Position numbers and translations under genes: made by a program. A stretch of 64,000 bases of DNA from contig JAIOPJ010000013.1 in assembly GCA_021413975.1 (NCBI GenBank), positions 1 to 64,000 of the forward strand, in the 5' to 3' direction. Positions within the stretch are counted from its first letter, which is position 1; each line of letters opens with the position of its first letter. Below the pieces are notes generated by a model. That model had not been told where the DNA came from and made no database searches. It saw only the letters and a program-made list of their open reading frames with translations. This DNA comes from Gemmatimonadota bacterium (GTDB lineage Bacteria; Gemmatimonadota; Gemmatimonadetes; Gemmatimonadales; Gemmatimonadaceae). Shown one piece after another: positions 37,801 to 46,319 of the stretch.

Positions 37801-37937
37801 CAGGGAGCGAACTGCAGCAGCCGCTGGCGCTCGCCGTGATCGGCGGGCTGGCGCTCTCGACGCCGATCACGCTCTACCTCGTGCCGGCCGTGCTCGTCGC
37901 GATCCGCGGGCGCGGGCATCGCCTGCCCCGGGGCTGA
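34824..37937 (+). CDS. Efflux RND transporter permease (GTG start)
   Basis: SAIYPELTFPRITIVAQGSS...; VIDDAVVITENIVRHL; 12-TM RND architecture, 1037 aa. Confidence 0.93.
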   Translation: MTSPRGWFDRLSEQRRLVYLAAALLSAAGVWAMDRLPSAIYPELTFPRITIVAQGSSLGARQVVFAVTRPIEEVVSIVPGVVRVQSRTIRGAAEINMTFASGTEMRYALQLVQQRVNEVLGELPPGLDIVVDRLTPSLFPIISYNLEGGDPATLYDIARYRIKPLISRVPGVGRVDVEGTDVHEVEVVADPARLAQQGLTYDDLAQSIKRATGAEAVGRLPRDYKQYLIVAAHEAHATEDIANVVVRGGLRVRDIATVTLGTEDRVRIISGNGKLVAQISITRQVGGNSVAIADSVAGVVRALGPALPPGVRLRAVYDQPELVRDAVRSVRDAMVVGAVLAILVLLVFLRHARITAISASAIPLTMAITVLVMSFLGQSFNLMTLGAMAIATGLVIDDAVVITENIVRHLHITSDRARAVRDAVQELIWPVTTSTLTTVVVFLPLGLLEGVVGQFFAALSLTLTVAVMVSLVLALTIIPLLSEQFLTAADAELVEAQDGHDATARDGARAILARLGSAVDALSDWYAESLGRVLGRPRWIFAGALVLLLAGLLALRVASTGFLPDMDEGAFVLDYVTPGGTALAETDRQMRIVEGILGDTPEILGTSRRTGAELGLFATLQNSGDLVARLSPRRSRDRSVFEVVDDVRVRIETALPRLRIEFVQIITDVLNDAAGVSSPVEIKLFGSDLAALEGYGTTLATALEEVVGLEDLYDGVSEPSAELEMRVNAAEADRVGLAPQDVSEAVGGALMGAAAGEVRLEDRAYGVRVRAPDSVRFNGARLGTLPVLAPATGRTVPLASLARFTPIETRAELWRENQQQMIAVTADVSGRALGDIMTDVRGVLASTPAPEGIRVEVAGLSAQQQEAFRSLLLVLALAAASVVAIMVVQFQSFVEPLVVLLAAPLSFVGALALLIVTGTPLNVSSFMGLILLVGLIVKNGIILLDFTRRRMRDDGVPLEEAIREAARVRLRPILMTTLCTLFGLVPLALGIGAGSELQQPLALAVIGGLALSTPITLYLVPAVLVAIRGRGHRLPRG

Positions 37938-37946
37938 GGAACCGAG

Positions 37947-37969
37947 GACCGGGGGCTGACGCCGGTCCG
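37947..37969 (+). terminator. Possible hairpin after the RND gene
   Basis: GGACCGG - 9 nt - CCGGTCC; no U-tract. Confidence 0.3.
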
Positions 37970-38026
37970 GGCCGGGGGCGTCCGCCACGGCTCCCGGTTA
38001 GATTCCGGAGTCCCTTTCCCCTTCGC

Positions 38027-39256
38027 ATGGCCTCCTCCGAAACCGAAAACTTCCTCGCCTCACCGCAGCTCCGCCCGCGCGACGGCGACCTGTTCAACAT
38101 CGACGCCGCCCTCACCGAAGAGGAGCGTGCGGTCCGCGATTCCGTCCGCGCCTTCGTCGACGAGAAGGTCCTGCCGATCATCGGCCAGGCCTACGTCGAC
38201 GGCCGCTTCCCGCGCGAGCTCATCGCCGAGATGGGCGAGAACGGCTACTTCGGCGCCAACCTCCCCGAGGAGTACGGCTGCGCCGGGCTCAACAACGTGA
38301 TGTACGGCCTCATCATGCAGGAGCTCGAGCGCGGCGATTCGGGCATCCGCTCCTTCGCGTCGGTGCAGGGCGCCCTGGTGATGTATCCCATCTACGCCTT
38401 CGGCTCCGAGGCGCAGAAGAAGCACTGGCTCCCGCAGATGGCGAAGGGCACCAAGATCGGCTGCTTCGGCCTCACCGAACCCGACTACGGTTCCAACCCC
38501 GGCGGGATGATCACGCGGGCGCGCAAGCAGGCCGACGGCACCTGGATCCTCAACGGCGCGAAGATGTGGATCACCAACGGCTCCACCGCGCACGTCGCGG
38601 TGGTCTGGGCCAAGACCGAGGACGGCGACGACGAGGGCAAGTCGATCAAGGGATTCCTCGTCCCGACCGACAGCAAGGGCTTCAAGGCGAAGGACGCCAA
38701 GGGCAAGCTCTCGCTCCGCGCGTCGGACACGAGCGAGCTGGTCTTCGACAACGTCCATCTCCCGGCCGACGCGATCCTGCCGAACTCGGGCGGCCTCAAG
38801 AGCCCGCTCATGTGCCTCACACAGGCGCGCTACGGCATCTCGTGGGGTGTGCTCGGCGCCGCCATCGCCTGCTACGAGGAAGCACTCTCGTACGGCAAGA
38901 ACCGCGTGATGTTCGGCAAGCCGATCGCCGGCTTCCAGATCCAGCAGGTGCGCCTGGCCGACATGATCACCGAGATCACCAAGGGCCAGCTGCTCTCGCT
39001 CCACCTGGGCCGCATGAAGGACGCCGGCACCTTCACGCCGCAGCAGGTCTCCATGGCCAAGCGCAACAACGTGGACATCGCCACGAACATCGCCCGCGAG
39101 GCGCGGCGGCTGCTCGGCGCGGTGGGCATCCTGGCCGAGTACGGCAGCATGCGGCACATGGCCAATCTCGAGAGCGTCTACACGTACGAGGGGACGCACG
39201 ACATGCACTCGCTGATCATCGGGCAGGCGATCACCGGGATGGGGGCGTTCAAGTAG
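38027..39256 (+). CDS. Acyl-CoA dehydrogenase family protein (glutaryl-CoA dehydrogenase-like)
   Basis: GCFGLTEPDYGSNPGGMITRARK; YEGTHDMHSLIIGQAITG. Confidence 0.92.
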   Translation: MASSETENFLASPQLRPRDGDLFNIDAALTEEERAVRDSVRAFVDEKVLPIIGQAYVDGRFPRELIAEMGENGYFGANLPEEYGCAGLNNVMYGLIMQELERGDSGIRSFASVQGALVMYPIYAFGSEAQKKHWLPQMAKGTKIGCFGLTEPDYGSNPGGMITRARKQADGTWILNGAKMWITNGSTAHVAVVWAKTEDGDDEGKSIKGFLVPTDSKGFKAKDAKGKLSLRASDTSELVFDNVHLPADAILPNSGGLKSPLMCLTQARYGISWGVLGAAIACYEEALSYGKNRVMFGKPIAGFQIQQVRLADMITEITKGQLLSLHLGRMKDAGTFTPQQVSMAKRNNVDIATNIAREARRLLGAVGILAEYGSMRHMANLESVYTYEGTHDMHSLIIGQAITGMGAFK

Positions 39257-39292
39257 GAAGTAGGATGGAGGATGAAGGATGGAAGAAGAGGG
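39251..39292. repeat. Heptanucleotide-periodic tract starting at the stop codon of the acyl-CoA dehydrogenase gene
   Basis: AAGTAGG AAGTAGG ATGGAGG ATGAAGG ATGGAAG AAGAGGG. Confidence 0.75.
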
Positions 39293-39323
39293 CGTCCCGC
39301 GTTCGGGGCGCCCTCCTTCTTTC
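39289..39323 (+). terminator. Rho-independent terminator-like hairpin
   Basis: AGGGCGTCCC - gcgttc - GGGGCGCCCT, then CCTTCTTTC. Confidence 0.7.
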
Positions 39324-39360
39324 GGGAGCGGCCTTGACAAGCAAAGCGTAGAGTGCCACT

Positions 39361-39378
39361 GTATTGGTACACTACTAC
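39361..39378. promoter_or_regulatory. Imperfect palindrome upstream of the pilin-like gene; possible operator
   Basis: GTATTGGTACACTACTAC matches its own reverse complement at 12/18 positions; ahead of a canonical SD AAAGGAG (39382-39388). Confidence 0.4.
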
Positions 39379-39393
39379 ACTAAAGGAGTCCCG

Positions 39394-40143
39394 ATGCCGC
39401 CGTTCCGTCGTCCGCTCGCCTGGCTCACCGTACTCTTGCTCGTTGCCGCGCCGTTGCGTGCCCAGTCCGCACCCGACACTTCGCGGGCGCTGATCGCCCG
39501 GATGAAGTCTGACCTCCGGAACCTCGTCACTGCACAGGAGGCGCACTATGCCGAGAAGGGGGCGTATGCCCGCACCCTCACCGATCTGGGACCGAACCGG
39601 TACCGCGCCTCGCGGGGCGTGAAGGTCGAGATCGTGAACGCGGGCAGTAACGCCTACGGTGCGGTCGCCCGGACGGAGGGGCGTGACGGGAGTTGTGTCA
39701 TCCACGTGGGGCTCGACGGGTCAGTGGCGCCGCGCACCGACATCGAGAAGAAGCGACTGCCCGAGGGAGAGCCAGGTTGCGACGGGGACGGCATCACGGA
39801 GCGCGCGCGCCTCGCCTCGGAAGCGGAATCGCGCGTGACACTGACTCTGCTGCTAATCAATAAGCTGCAGGAGCGGCGCTTCGGTCGGCTCGGCAACTAC
39901 GCACCCGACGCGTCTTCGCTCGAGGGGATGCGCGTGCCCGAGACCGTGAGCGTGACGATCGAACTCGCCGCGGCACCGAATCGGGAGCCCGCTTTCCTCG
40001 CCGTCGCGACGGATTCGCGCTATCCGGGCTATTCCTGCGTTCTCGCCTCAGGCTGGGCCCGTTTCCCGTCGGGTGCGACGACGCTCGCGGAGAAGAAGCA
40101 CGCCGGCGGTAACAGCCAGATCGTCTGCGACACCTTCAAGTGA
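39394..40143 (+). CDS. Exported protein with two pilin-like repeats
   Basis: Signal peptide VLLLVAAPLRAQ. Two halves share a helix plus ...Y..D...L...VKVEIV/VSVTIEL...CVI/CVL pattern. SD AAAGGAG 5 nt from ATG. Confidence 0.65.
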   Translation: MPPFRRPLAWLTVLLLVAAPLRAQSAPDTSRALIARMKSDLRNLVTAQEAHYAEKGAYARTLTDLGPNRYRASRGVKVEIVNAGSNAYGAVARTEGRDGSCVIHVGLDGSVAPRTDIEKKRLPEGEPGCDGDGITERARLASEAESRVTLTLLLINKLQERRFGRLGNYAPDASSLEGMRVPETVSVTIELAAAPNREPAFLAVATDSRYPGYSCVLASGWARFPSGATTLAEKKHAGGNSQIVCDTFK

Positions 40144-40145
40144 GG

Positions 40146-40204
40146 CGTCCGTCGCCCGTCGTCGTCGGTTCCGTGAAGGGGTCCTCCGACGACGGGCACG
40201 GACG
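40146..40204. terminator. Bidirectional terminator-like hairpin between convergent genes
   Basis: CGTCCGTcGCCCGTCGTCgtCGG pairs with the downstream CTCCGACGACGGGCACGGACG. Confidence 0.6.
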
Positions 40205-40218
40205 TTCTCCGTACACGG

Positions 40219-41025
40219 TCAGATTCGGGCCCGGCCGTAGCGCTCCTGCATGAGCTTCCGCACCCAGAGCGGCATGTAGCGCAGCGCGAGCACAACCGCG
40301 CGGTACCGCTTCCCCGGGATCACCACCACCGGTCCGTCGCCGAAGGCCGCGTCGAGCGATTCGCGCACCACGCGGTCGGTGTTGAGCCAGGCCCACGACG
40401 GGATCCCCTTCGACTTGTCGATCTTCATCCGGTCGTGGAACTCGGTGTGCGTGAACCCGGGGCAGAGCACCTGCACATGCACGCCCGTCCCGGCGAGCTC
40501 CATCGCGAGCGCCTCGGTGAAGACGCGATTGTAGGCCTTGGTGGCGCAGTAGTTCACGTTGCCCGGACTCGCCGTGAACGAGGCCACCGACGCCACCGTG
40601 ATGATCCGGCCCTCGCGCCGGTCGATCATCCCCGGGAGCACGGCCCGGGTGAGCAGCATCGGCGCCATCACGTGCAGCTCGAGCATCGTCGCCTGCTCGC
40701 TCAACGGCCGCGTCGCGAACTTCCCCTTGGTGCCGAAGCCGGCGTTGTTCACGAGCAGCATCACGCGTTCGTTCCGCGCCAGGAACTCGGCCAGCGTCCG
40801 CATCGCGTCGTCGCGGGAGAGGTCGGCCGGCCACGGTTGCGCGTCGATGCCGTGCGCGGCACTGAGTTCGGCGCCGAGCGCCTTGAGCCGTTCGGCGTCG
40901 CGGGCGACGAGCAGGAGGTCGAAGCCGCGCTCGGCGAGCTGGCGGGCGAACTCGCGTCCGATCCCGGCGGAGGCACCGGTGACGACGGCGAGGGGGCGGG
41001 TGGACTCGGAGTTGGTCGTGGGCAC
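40219..41025 (-). CDS. SDR family NAD(P)-dependent oxidoreductase (GTG start)
   Basis: AVVTGASAGIGREFA; LVNNAGFG; YCATKAYN. The longer track ORF (to 41877) is an antisense extension. Confidence 0.9.
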   Translation of the reverse strand: MPTTNSESTRPLAVVTGASAGIGREFARQLAERGFDLLLVARDAERLKALGAELSAAHGIDAQPWPADLSRDDAMRTLAEFLARNERVMLLVNNAGFGTKGKFATRPLSEQATMLELHVMAPMLLTRAVLPGMIDRREGRIITVASVASFTASPGNVNYCATKAYNRVFTEALAMELAGTGVHVQVLCPGFTHTEFHDRMKIDKSKGIPSWAWLNTDRVVRESLDAAFGDGPVVVIPGKRYRAVVLALRYMPLWVRKLMQERYGRARI

Positions 41026-41049
41026 GCGATAATCTACAATTAGATCGCC
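41026..41049. promoter_or_regulatory. 24-bp divergent promoter region with nested dyads
   Basis: GCGATAATCTACAATTAGATCGC contains ATCTA-N4-TAGAT and GCGAT...ATCGC. Confidence 0.5.
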
Positions 41050-42360
41050 ATGGGCATCATCCAGGCTTCCATCCCGATCTTCTTCGTCCTCATCGCCGTC
41101 GAACTCCTCTGGAGCCAGGTGAGCGGGCGCCGCGTGGTGCGCCTCAACGACTCGCTCTCCGACCTGAGCTGCGGGATCCTGAGCCAGCTCGCCGGCATCT
41201 TCACCAAGCTCTTCACGATCGGGATCTTCATCTGGGTCGGGGAGCGCGCCTCGATCCAGCTCCTCCTCCCGTTCGTTCCCGCATGGCCGGAGCGCGCACC
41301 CTTCGTGGACGCCGCGGGCATTCCGGGATTCGGCGTCGACATCGCGGCCCTCGCGAGCTGGAGCGTGGTCTTCGTCCTCGTCGACTTCTGCTACTACTGG
41401 TCGCACCGCTACGCGCACGAGATCAACATCCTCTGGGCGGGGCATGTGGTGCATCACCAGAGCGAGGAGTACAACCTCCCCGTCGCGCTGCGGCAGAGCG
41501 CCCTGCATGGGCTCATGAGCTGGGTCTTCTACGTGCCGCTCGCGGTGATCGGGGTGCCCTGGCGGATGTTCGTCGCCTGCAATGCGATCAACCTCGTCTA
41601 CCAGTTCTGGATCCACACGCGCGCCGTCGGCACCATGGGGCGCGTCACGGAGTACGTGATGAACACGCCGAGCCATCATCGCGTGCATCACGGGGTGAAC
41701 CCCAAGTACCAGGACCGGAACTACGCCGGCGTCTTCATCGTGTTCGACCGGTGGTTCGGGACCTTCGTTCAGGAAGCCGACGAGCCCGTGTACGGGATCA
41801 CCAAGCCGCTGCGGAGCTGGAATCCGCTCTGGGCGAACGTGCACGTGTTCGTGCAGATCGCCAAGGACGCCTGGCACGCCGAGCGGTGGATGGACAAGCT
41901 CCGGATCGTGTTCGGGCGTCCGGGCTGGAGGCCCTCCGAGCTCGGGGAGATCGAGCGGCCGCGCGAGGTCTCGGCGGAGACGTTCGTGAAGTTCGACCCG
42001 CCGGTGCCGGCGCCACTCGCCTGGTACGGCTTCGTGCAGTTCGCGTCGGCGCTCGTTGCGGGCTTCCTCCTGCTCCAGCGCGCAGGCACCATGCCGGTGG
42101 CCCTGGCGGCGGCACCGGCCTTCTTCGTGACGCTCGCGCTGGCCGGCGTGGGTGGGGTGTTCGAGCGCGCCAGGTGGGCGCGATCGCTCGAGACCGCGCG
42201 ATTGCTCGCGACCGCGGCCGCCTGCGGCGGCCTGCTCTACACCGGCCTGGCGCCTGGGCTCGTCGCGTGGAGCGTGCTCGCGTTCGCGGTGGTCTCGCTC
42301 GCGGTGCTCTGGGCCTATCGGGGTGAGCTGACCGAGGTGGAGCTCGCGCCGCTGATGTGA
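41050..42360 (+). CDS. Sterol desaturase/fatty acid hydroxylase family protein
   Basis: His-box pattern: WSHRYAHE; HVVHHQSEEYN; NTPSHHRVHHGVNPKY. Confidence 0.92.
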   Translation: MGIIQASIPIFFVLIAVELLWSQVSGRRVVRLNDSLSDLSCGILSQLAGIFTKLFTIGIFIWVGERASIQLLLPFVPAWPERAPFVDAAGIPGFGVDIAALASWSVVFVLVDFCYYWSHRYAHEINILWAGHVVHHQSEEYNLPVALRQSALHGLMSWVFYVPLAVIGVPWRMFVACNAINLVYQFWIHTRAVGTMGRVTEYVMNTPSHHRVHHGVNPKYQDRNYAGVFIVFDRWFGTFVQEADEPVYGITKPLRSWNPLWANVHVFVQIAKDAWHAERWMDKLRIVFGRPGWRPSELGEIERPREVSAETFVKFDPPVPAPLAWYGFVQFASALVAGFLLLQRAGTMPVALAAAPAFFVTLALAGVGGVFERARWARSLETARLLATAAACGGLLYTGLAPGLVAWSVLAFAVVSLAVLWAYRGELTEVELAPLM

Positions 42361-42431
42361 CCTCGGCGTTCGCCTACCACCGACCAGCCACCGCCAGTAG
42401 TTTTCAGTCCGTCCCAGACACCAGGTATCCA

Positions 42432-43184
42432 GTGAAGATCGCCGTCTGCATCAAGCGCGTCCCCGACATGGACGTCCGCTTCAAGATCGCCCCCTCCGGC
42501 AAGGCCGTGGACGAAGCGGGGCTCAAGTTCGAGATCTCCGACTTCGACGGCTACGCCGTCGAGGCCGCGCTCCAGATCAAGGAGAAACTCAATGCCGGCG
42601 AGGTCGTCGTCATCTCCCTCGGCCCCGACGTCGTGCAGGAGACCCTGCGCAAGGCCATGAGCATGGGCGCCGACCGCGCCGTGCAGCTCAAGGCCGACAC
42701 GGTCCCCGCCGACTCGTACGCCATCGCGACCGCACTCGCGGCCGAACTCAAGGACGGCGCCTACGACCTGATCATGTTCGGCCGCATGTCGATCGACACG
42801 GCGCATGGCGCCACCGGAGCCATGACCGCCGAGCTCCTCGGCCTGCCGGTCGTCAACGCGATCAGCAAGCTGGAGTTCGACGGCCGCACAGCGAAGATGC
42901 GCCGCGAACTCGAGGGCGCGTACGAACTCGTGGAGTGCGCGCTCCCGGCCGTCGTCACGATCGACGAGGGCATCGCCCGGCCGCGCTACCCCTCGCTCAA
43001 GGGGATCATGGCCGCCAAGAAGAAGCCGCTCGAGACCAGGTCCGCCCAGCTCGCCGAGCAGCGCCTCGCGCTCGACGCCATGGCGCTCCCCCCGGAGCGG
43101 TCGGCCGGTCGCATCATCGGCGAGGGCTCGGCCGTCGTGCCCGAGCTCGTCCGACTCCTCAAGGAAGAAGCGAAGGTCCTCTAG
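42432..43184 (+). CDS. etfB: Electron transfer flavoprotein subunit beta (GTG start)
   Basis: VKIAVCIKRVPDMDVRFKI; AIATALAAELKDGAYDLIMFGRMSID; YPSLKGIMAAKKKPLE. Confidence 0.93.
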   Translation: MKIAVCIKRVPDMDVRFKIAPSGKAVDEAGLKFEISDFDGYAVEAALQIKEKLNAGEVVVISLGPDVVQETLRKAMSMGADRAVQLKADTVPADSYAIATALAAELKDGAYDLIMFGRMSIDTAHGATGAMTAELLGLPVVNAISKLEFDGRTAKMRRELEGAYELVECALPAVVTIDEGIARPRYPSLKGIMAAKKKPLETRSAQLAEQRLALDAMALPPERSAGRIIGEGSAVVPELVRLLKEEAKVL

Positions 43185-44167
43185 TGTCCAACAACGTCCT
43201 CGCATTCGCCGAGTCCCGCGGTGGTGATCTCCGCCGCGCCGCGCTCGAAGCCGTCACCGCCGCCCGCGCCGTCGCCGACGTTCGTGGTGGCGCCGTGCAC
43301 GCGATCCTCTTCGGCGCGCCCGGCATCGGCGCGCACGCCGCCCGGCTCGGGGCCCATGGCGCCGACAGCGTGATCGTCGTCGAACACGCGGCCTTCGCGC
43401 AGAACAATCCCGAAGCGGTCGCCGCGACCGTCGCGGCGCGCATGGGTTCCGGCTACGGTGCCTTCATCTGCGCCGCTTCCGCCACGGGCAAGGACATCGC
43501 CCCGCGCGTGGCGGCCAAGCTCAAGGTCCCCGTGGCCTCCGACGCCGTCGCCATGACCGCGAGCGCGTCGTCGATCACCGTCACGCATCCGGGCTACACA
43601 GGCAAGATCCTGCAGACGCTCACGCTCACCGCCAGCCCGGCCGTCGTGAGCGTCCGTCCCGGCGCCTTCCTGCCCAAGGAGAACGCCAAGGCGGGCGCGG
43701 TCGAGGCGTACGCTCCGGCGGGCGATCCGTCGGCGAGCCGCGTGCGGATCACCGAGACCGCCGCCGGCAACACCGCCAAGCTCGATCTCGGCGAGGCGCC
43801 GGTGATCATCTCCGGCGGTCGCGGCCTCAAGGAAGCAGGCAACTTCAAGCTCGTCGAGGAGCTCGCAGCGGCCTTCGGCAACGCCGCCGTCGGCGCGACG
43901 CGCGCCGTGACCGACGACGGCTGGCGCCCGCACTCGGACCAGATCGGCCAGACCGGGCGTCTCGTCTCGCCCGATCTCTACATCGCCTGCGGCATCTCCG
44001 GCGCCATCCAGCACCTCGCCGGCATGCGCACGTCCAAGACCATCGTTGCGATCAACAAGGACAAGGAAGCGCCGATCTTCAAGATCGCCGACTACGGCAT
44101 CATCGGGGACGTGCTCGAGATCCTGCCGGTGCTCACGGCCGAGGTGAAGAAGGCGAAGGCGCACTAG
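43184..44167 (+). CDS. etfA: Electron transfer flavoprotein subunit alpha (GTG start)
   Basis: [69 protein letters not shown]. Confidence 0.95.
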   Translation: MSNNVLAFAESRGGDLRRAALEAVTAARAVADVRGGAVHAILFGAPGIGAHAARLGAHGADSVIVVEHAAFAQNNPEAVAATVAARMGSGYGAFICAASATGKDIAPRVAAKLKVPVASDAVAMTASASSITVTHPGYTGKILQTLTLTASPAVVSVRPGAFLPKENAKAGAVEAYAPAGDPSASRVRITETAAGNTAKLDLGEAPVIISGGRGLKEAGNFKLVEELAAAFGNAAVGATRAVTDDGWRPHSDQIGQTGRLVSPDLYIACGISGAIQHLAGMRTSKTIVAINKDKEAPIFKIADYGIIGDVLEILPVLTAEVKKAKAH

Positions 44168-44170
44168 AGA

Positions 44171-44205
44171 GCAGGGCCCGCCGCGCGCGACGCGGCGGGC
44201 CCTGC
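44171..44205 (+). terminator. Strong hairpin after etfA
   Basis: GCAGGGCCCGCCGCG - cgcga - CGCGGCGGGCCCTGC, a perfect 15-bp stem; no U-tract. Confidence 0.55.
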
Positions 44206-44248
44206 GGGCCCTGTGGTGCCTCGCGGTCACGCGCACTATGTTCACGCC

Positions 44249-46309
44249 ATGACCGCCGCCAACGGGCTCTTCCTCGCCATCCTCGTCGTCTCGATCGGGT
44301 TCTTCGCCGCCAACGTCCAGCGGCTGATCGGCTACCTGCGCGTCGGCCGCCTCGACGATCTCCGCTGGAACGACGTGCCGGCCCGCGTGGGGAACCTCCT
44401 CGGCGTCGGCATCTTCCAGTCCAAGATCTTCCGCGACTCGATCGCCGGCCCCATGCACGCCGCGATCTTCTGGGGTTTCATGATCCTCGGCGCGGGCACC
44501 ACCGAGCTCCTCATCGAGGGCGTGGTCCCCTCGTTCAGCTACGCGAACTTCCTCCCGCAACAGGTCTACTGGCTCTACGTGGCCAGTCAGGAGGCCTTCG
44601 GTGCGATCGTGCTCGCGGCGGTCGCCATGGCGCTCTTCCGGCGCCTCACCAAGCGCGTGAAGCGGCTCATGGGCAAGGAGACGCATCCCAACGATCCGCT
44701 GCTGATCCTCTCCTGGATCGGCGCGCTGATGGTGACGATGTTCCTCGCGAGCGCCTTCCGGATCGCCGCCGAGCCGCTGGCGCTCGCCGGCATGCGGCCG
44801 ATCAGCTATCCGCTCGCGGTCGCGCTCGTGAACGTCGCGGTGGTGCCCTGGTTCCCGTCCCCGGTGTTCATGCACGAGCTCTTCTGGTGGGCCCATGCCC
44901 TGCTCGTACTCGGGTTCCTGAACTACCTGCCGTACTCCAAGCACCTGCATGTCGTCGCCTCGCTCCCCAACACCTACCTCTCGAACACCAGCGGCCCGGG
45001 TACGATCGGGGCCATGCGCCCGATGGACTTCGAGGGCGTGGAGGCCGAGCAGTTCGGCGCGAGCGATGTGGAGCACCTGAGCTGGAAGTCGCTGCTCGAT
45101 GGCTTCGCGTGCACCGAGTGCGGGCGCTGCACCGCGGTCTGCCCGGCCAACACCACGGGCAAGATGCTCAGCCCACGCAAGATCATGATCAACGTGCGCG
45201 AGCGGCTCGAGGCCAAGGCGCCCTGGATGGTCACCGACGCCGCCGGGGTCGCGACGCTCTCGCCCGACGCGCCCGTCGGCCTCGCCGAGAAGACCCTGCT
45301 CGGGGGCTACATCACCGACGAGGAACTCTGGGCCTGCACCTCGTGCCGCGCGTGCGTGTACGAATGCCCGGTCTCGATCGACCAGCTCTCGGTCATCAAC
45401 GAACTGCGCCGCAACCTGGTGCTCGCCGAGTCGCGGTTCCCCGAGGAGATGATGCCTGCCTTCGAGTCCATGGAGGCGAGTGGCTCGCCCTGGGCCTTCG
45501 ATCCGGGCGACCGCGGCAAGTGGGCCGAGGGGATGAACATCCCCACCATGGCCGAGATGGCCGCGCGCGGCGCAAAGCCCGAGGTGCTCTATTGGGTCGG
45601 CTGCATGGGATCGTTCGACGATCGCGCCAAGAAGACCACAGTGGCGTTCGCGAGGATCCTCCAGGCCGCGGGCGTCGATTTCGCGATCCTCGGTCAGGAG
45701 GAGAAGTGCAACGGCGACCCCGCGCGCCGCATGGGCAACGAGTACCTCTACCAGATGCTCGCCAAGGACAACGTCGAGACGCTGGGCAAGTACGGCGTCA
45801 GGACCGTCGTCACCGCCTGCCCGCACTGCTTCCACCAGCTCGGCAACGAGTACCCTCAGTTCGGCGGGGAGTACGACGTGGTGCATCACTCGACGTACAT
45901 CGAGCACCTGCTGGCCGAGGGGCGCGTGCCCATCCGTCAGGATCTGCACGCGCCGGTGAGCACGTTCACCTATCACGATTCCTGCTACCTCGGGCGCTAC
46001 AACGAGGTGTACGAGGCGCCGCGCGAGACGCTCAAGCGCGCCCTGCCGGTGATGAACCTCGTGGAGATGCCGCGCAGCAAGGACAAGGGGCTCTGCTGCG
46101 GCGCCGGCGGCGGCCGCATGTGGATGGAGGAGAAGGAAGGGAAGCGGATCAACATCGAACGCGCCGAAGAGGCGCTCTCCACGAATGCCGGTTCGATCGC
46201 GGTCGCCTGCCCCTTCTGCATGACGATGATGGCCGACGGCGTGAAGGCGAAGGGCAGCGAGGTCCCGGTGTACGACATCGCCGAGGTCGTGGCGCAGCAA
46301 TTGGTCTGA
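44249..46309 (+). CDS. Membrane-bound heterodisulfide-reductase-like Fe-S oxidoreductase (EMO/FadF-like ETF partner)
   Basis: N-terminal TM domain; [12 protein letters not shown] and [12 protein letters not shown] ferredoxin motifs; CCG-type [13 protein letters not shown] and [10 protein letters not shown]. Confidence 0.88.
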   Translation: MTAANGLFLAILVVSIGFFAANVQRLIGYLRVGRLDDLRWNDVPARVGNLLGVGIFQSKIFRDSIAGPMHAAIFWGFMILGAGTTELLIEGVVPSFSYANFLPQQVYWLYVASQEAFGAIVLAAVAMALFRRLTKRVKRLMGKETHPNDPLLILSWIGALMVTMFLASAFRIAAEPLALAGMRPISYPLAVALVNVAVVPWFPSPVFMHELFWWAHALLVLGFLNYLPYSKHLHVVASLPNTYLSNTSGPGTIGAMRPMDFEGVEAEQFGASDVEHLSWKSLLDGFACTECGRCTAVCPANTTGKMLSPRKIMINVRERLEAKAPWMVTDAAGVATLSPDAPVGLAEKTLLGGYITDEELWACTSCRACVYECPVSIDQLSVINELRRNLVLAESRFPEEMMPAFESMEASGSPWAFDPGDRGKWAEGMNIPTMAEMAARGAKPEVLYWVGCMGSFDDRAKKTTVAFARILQAAGVDFAILGQEEKCNGDPARRMGNEYLYQMLAKDNVETLGKYGVRTVVTACPHCFHQLGNEYPQFGGEYDVVHHSTYIEHLLAEGRVPIRQDLHAPVSTFTYHDSCYLGRYNEVYEAPRETLKRALPVMNLVEMPRSKDKGLCCGAGGGRMWMEEKEGKRINIERAEEALSTNAGSIAVACPFCMTMMADGVKAKGSEVPVYDIAEVVAQQLV

Positions 46310-46319
46310 GGAGAGAGCC

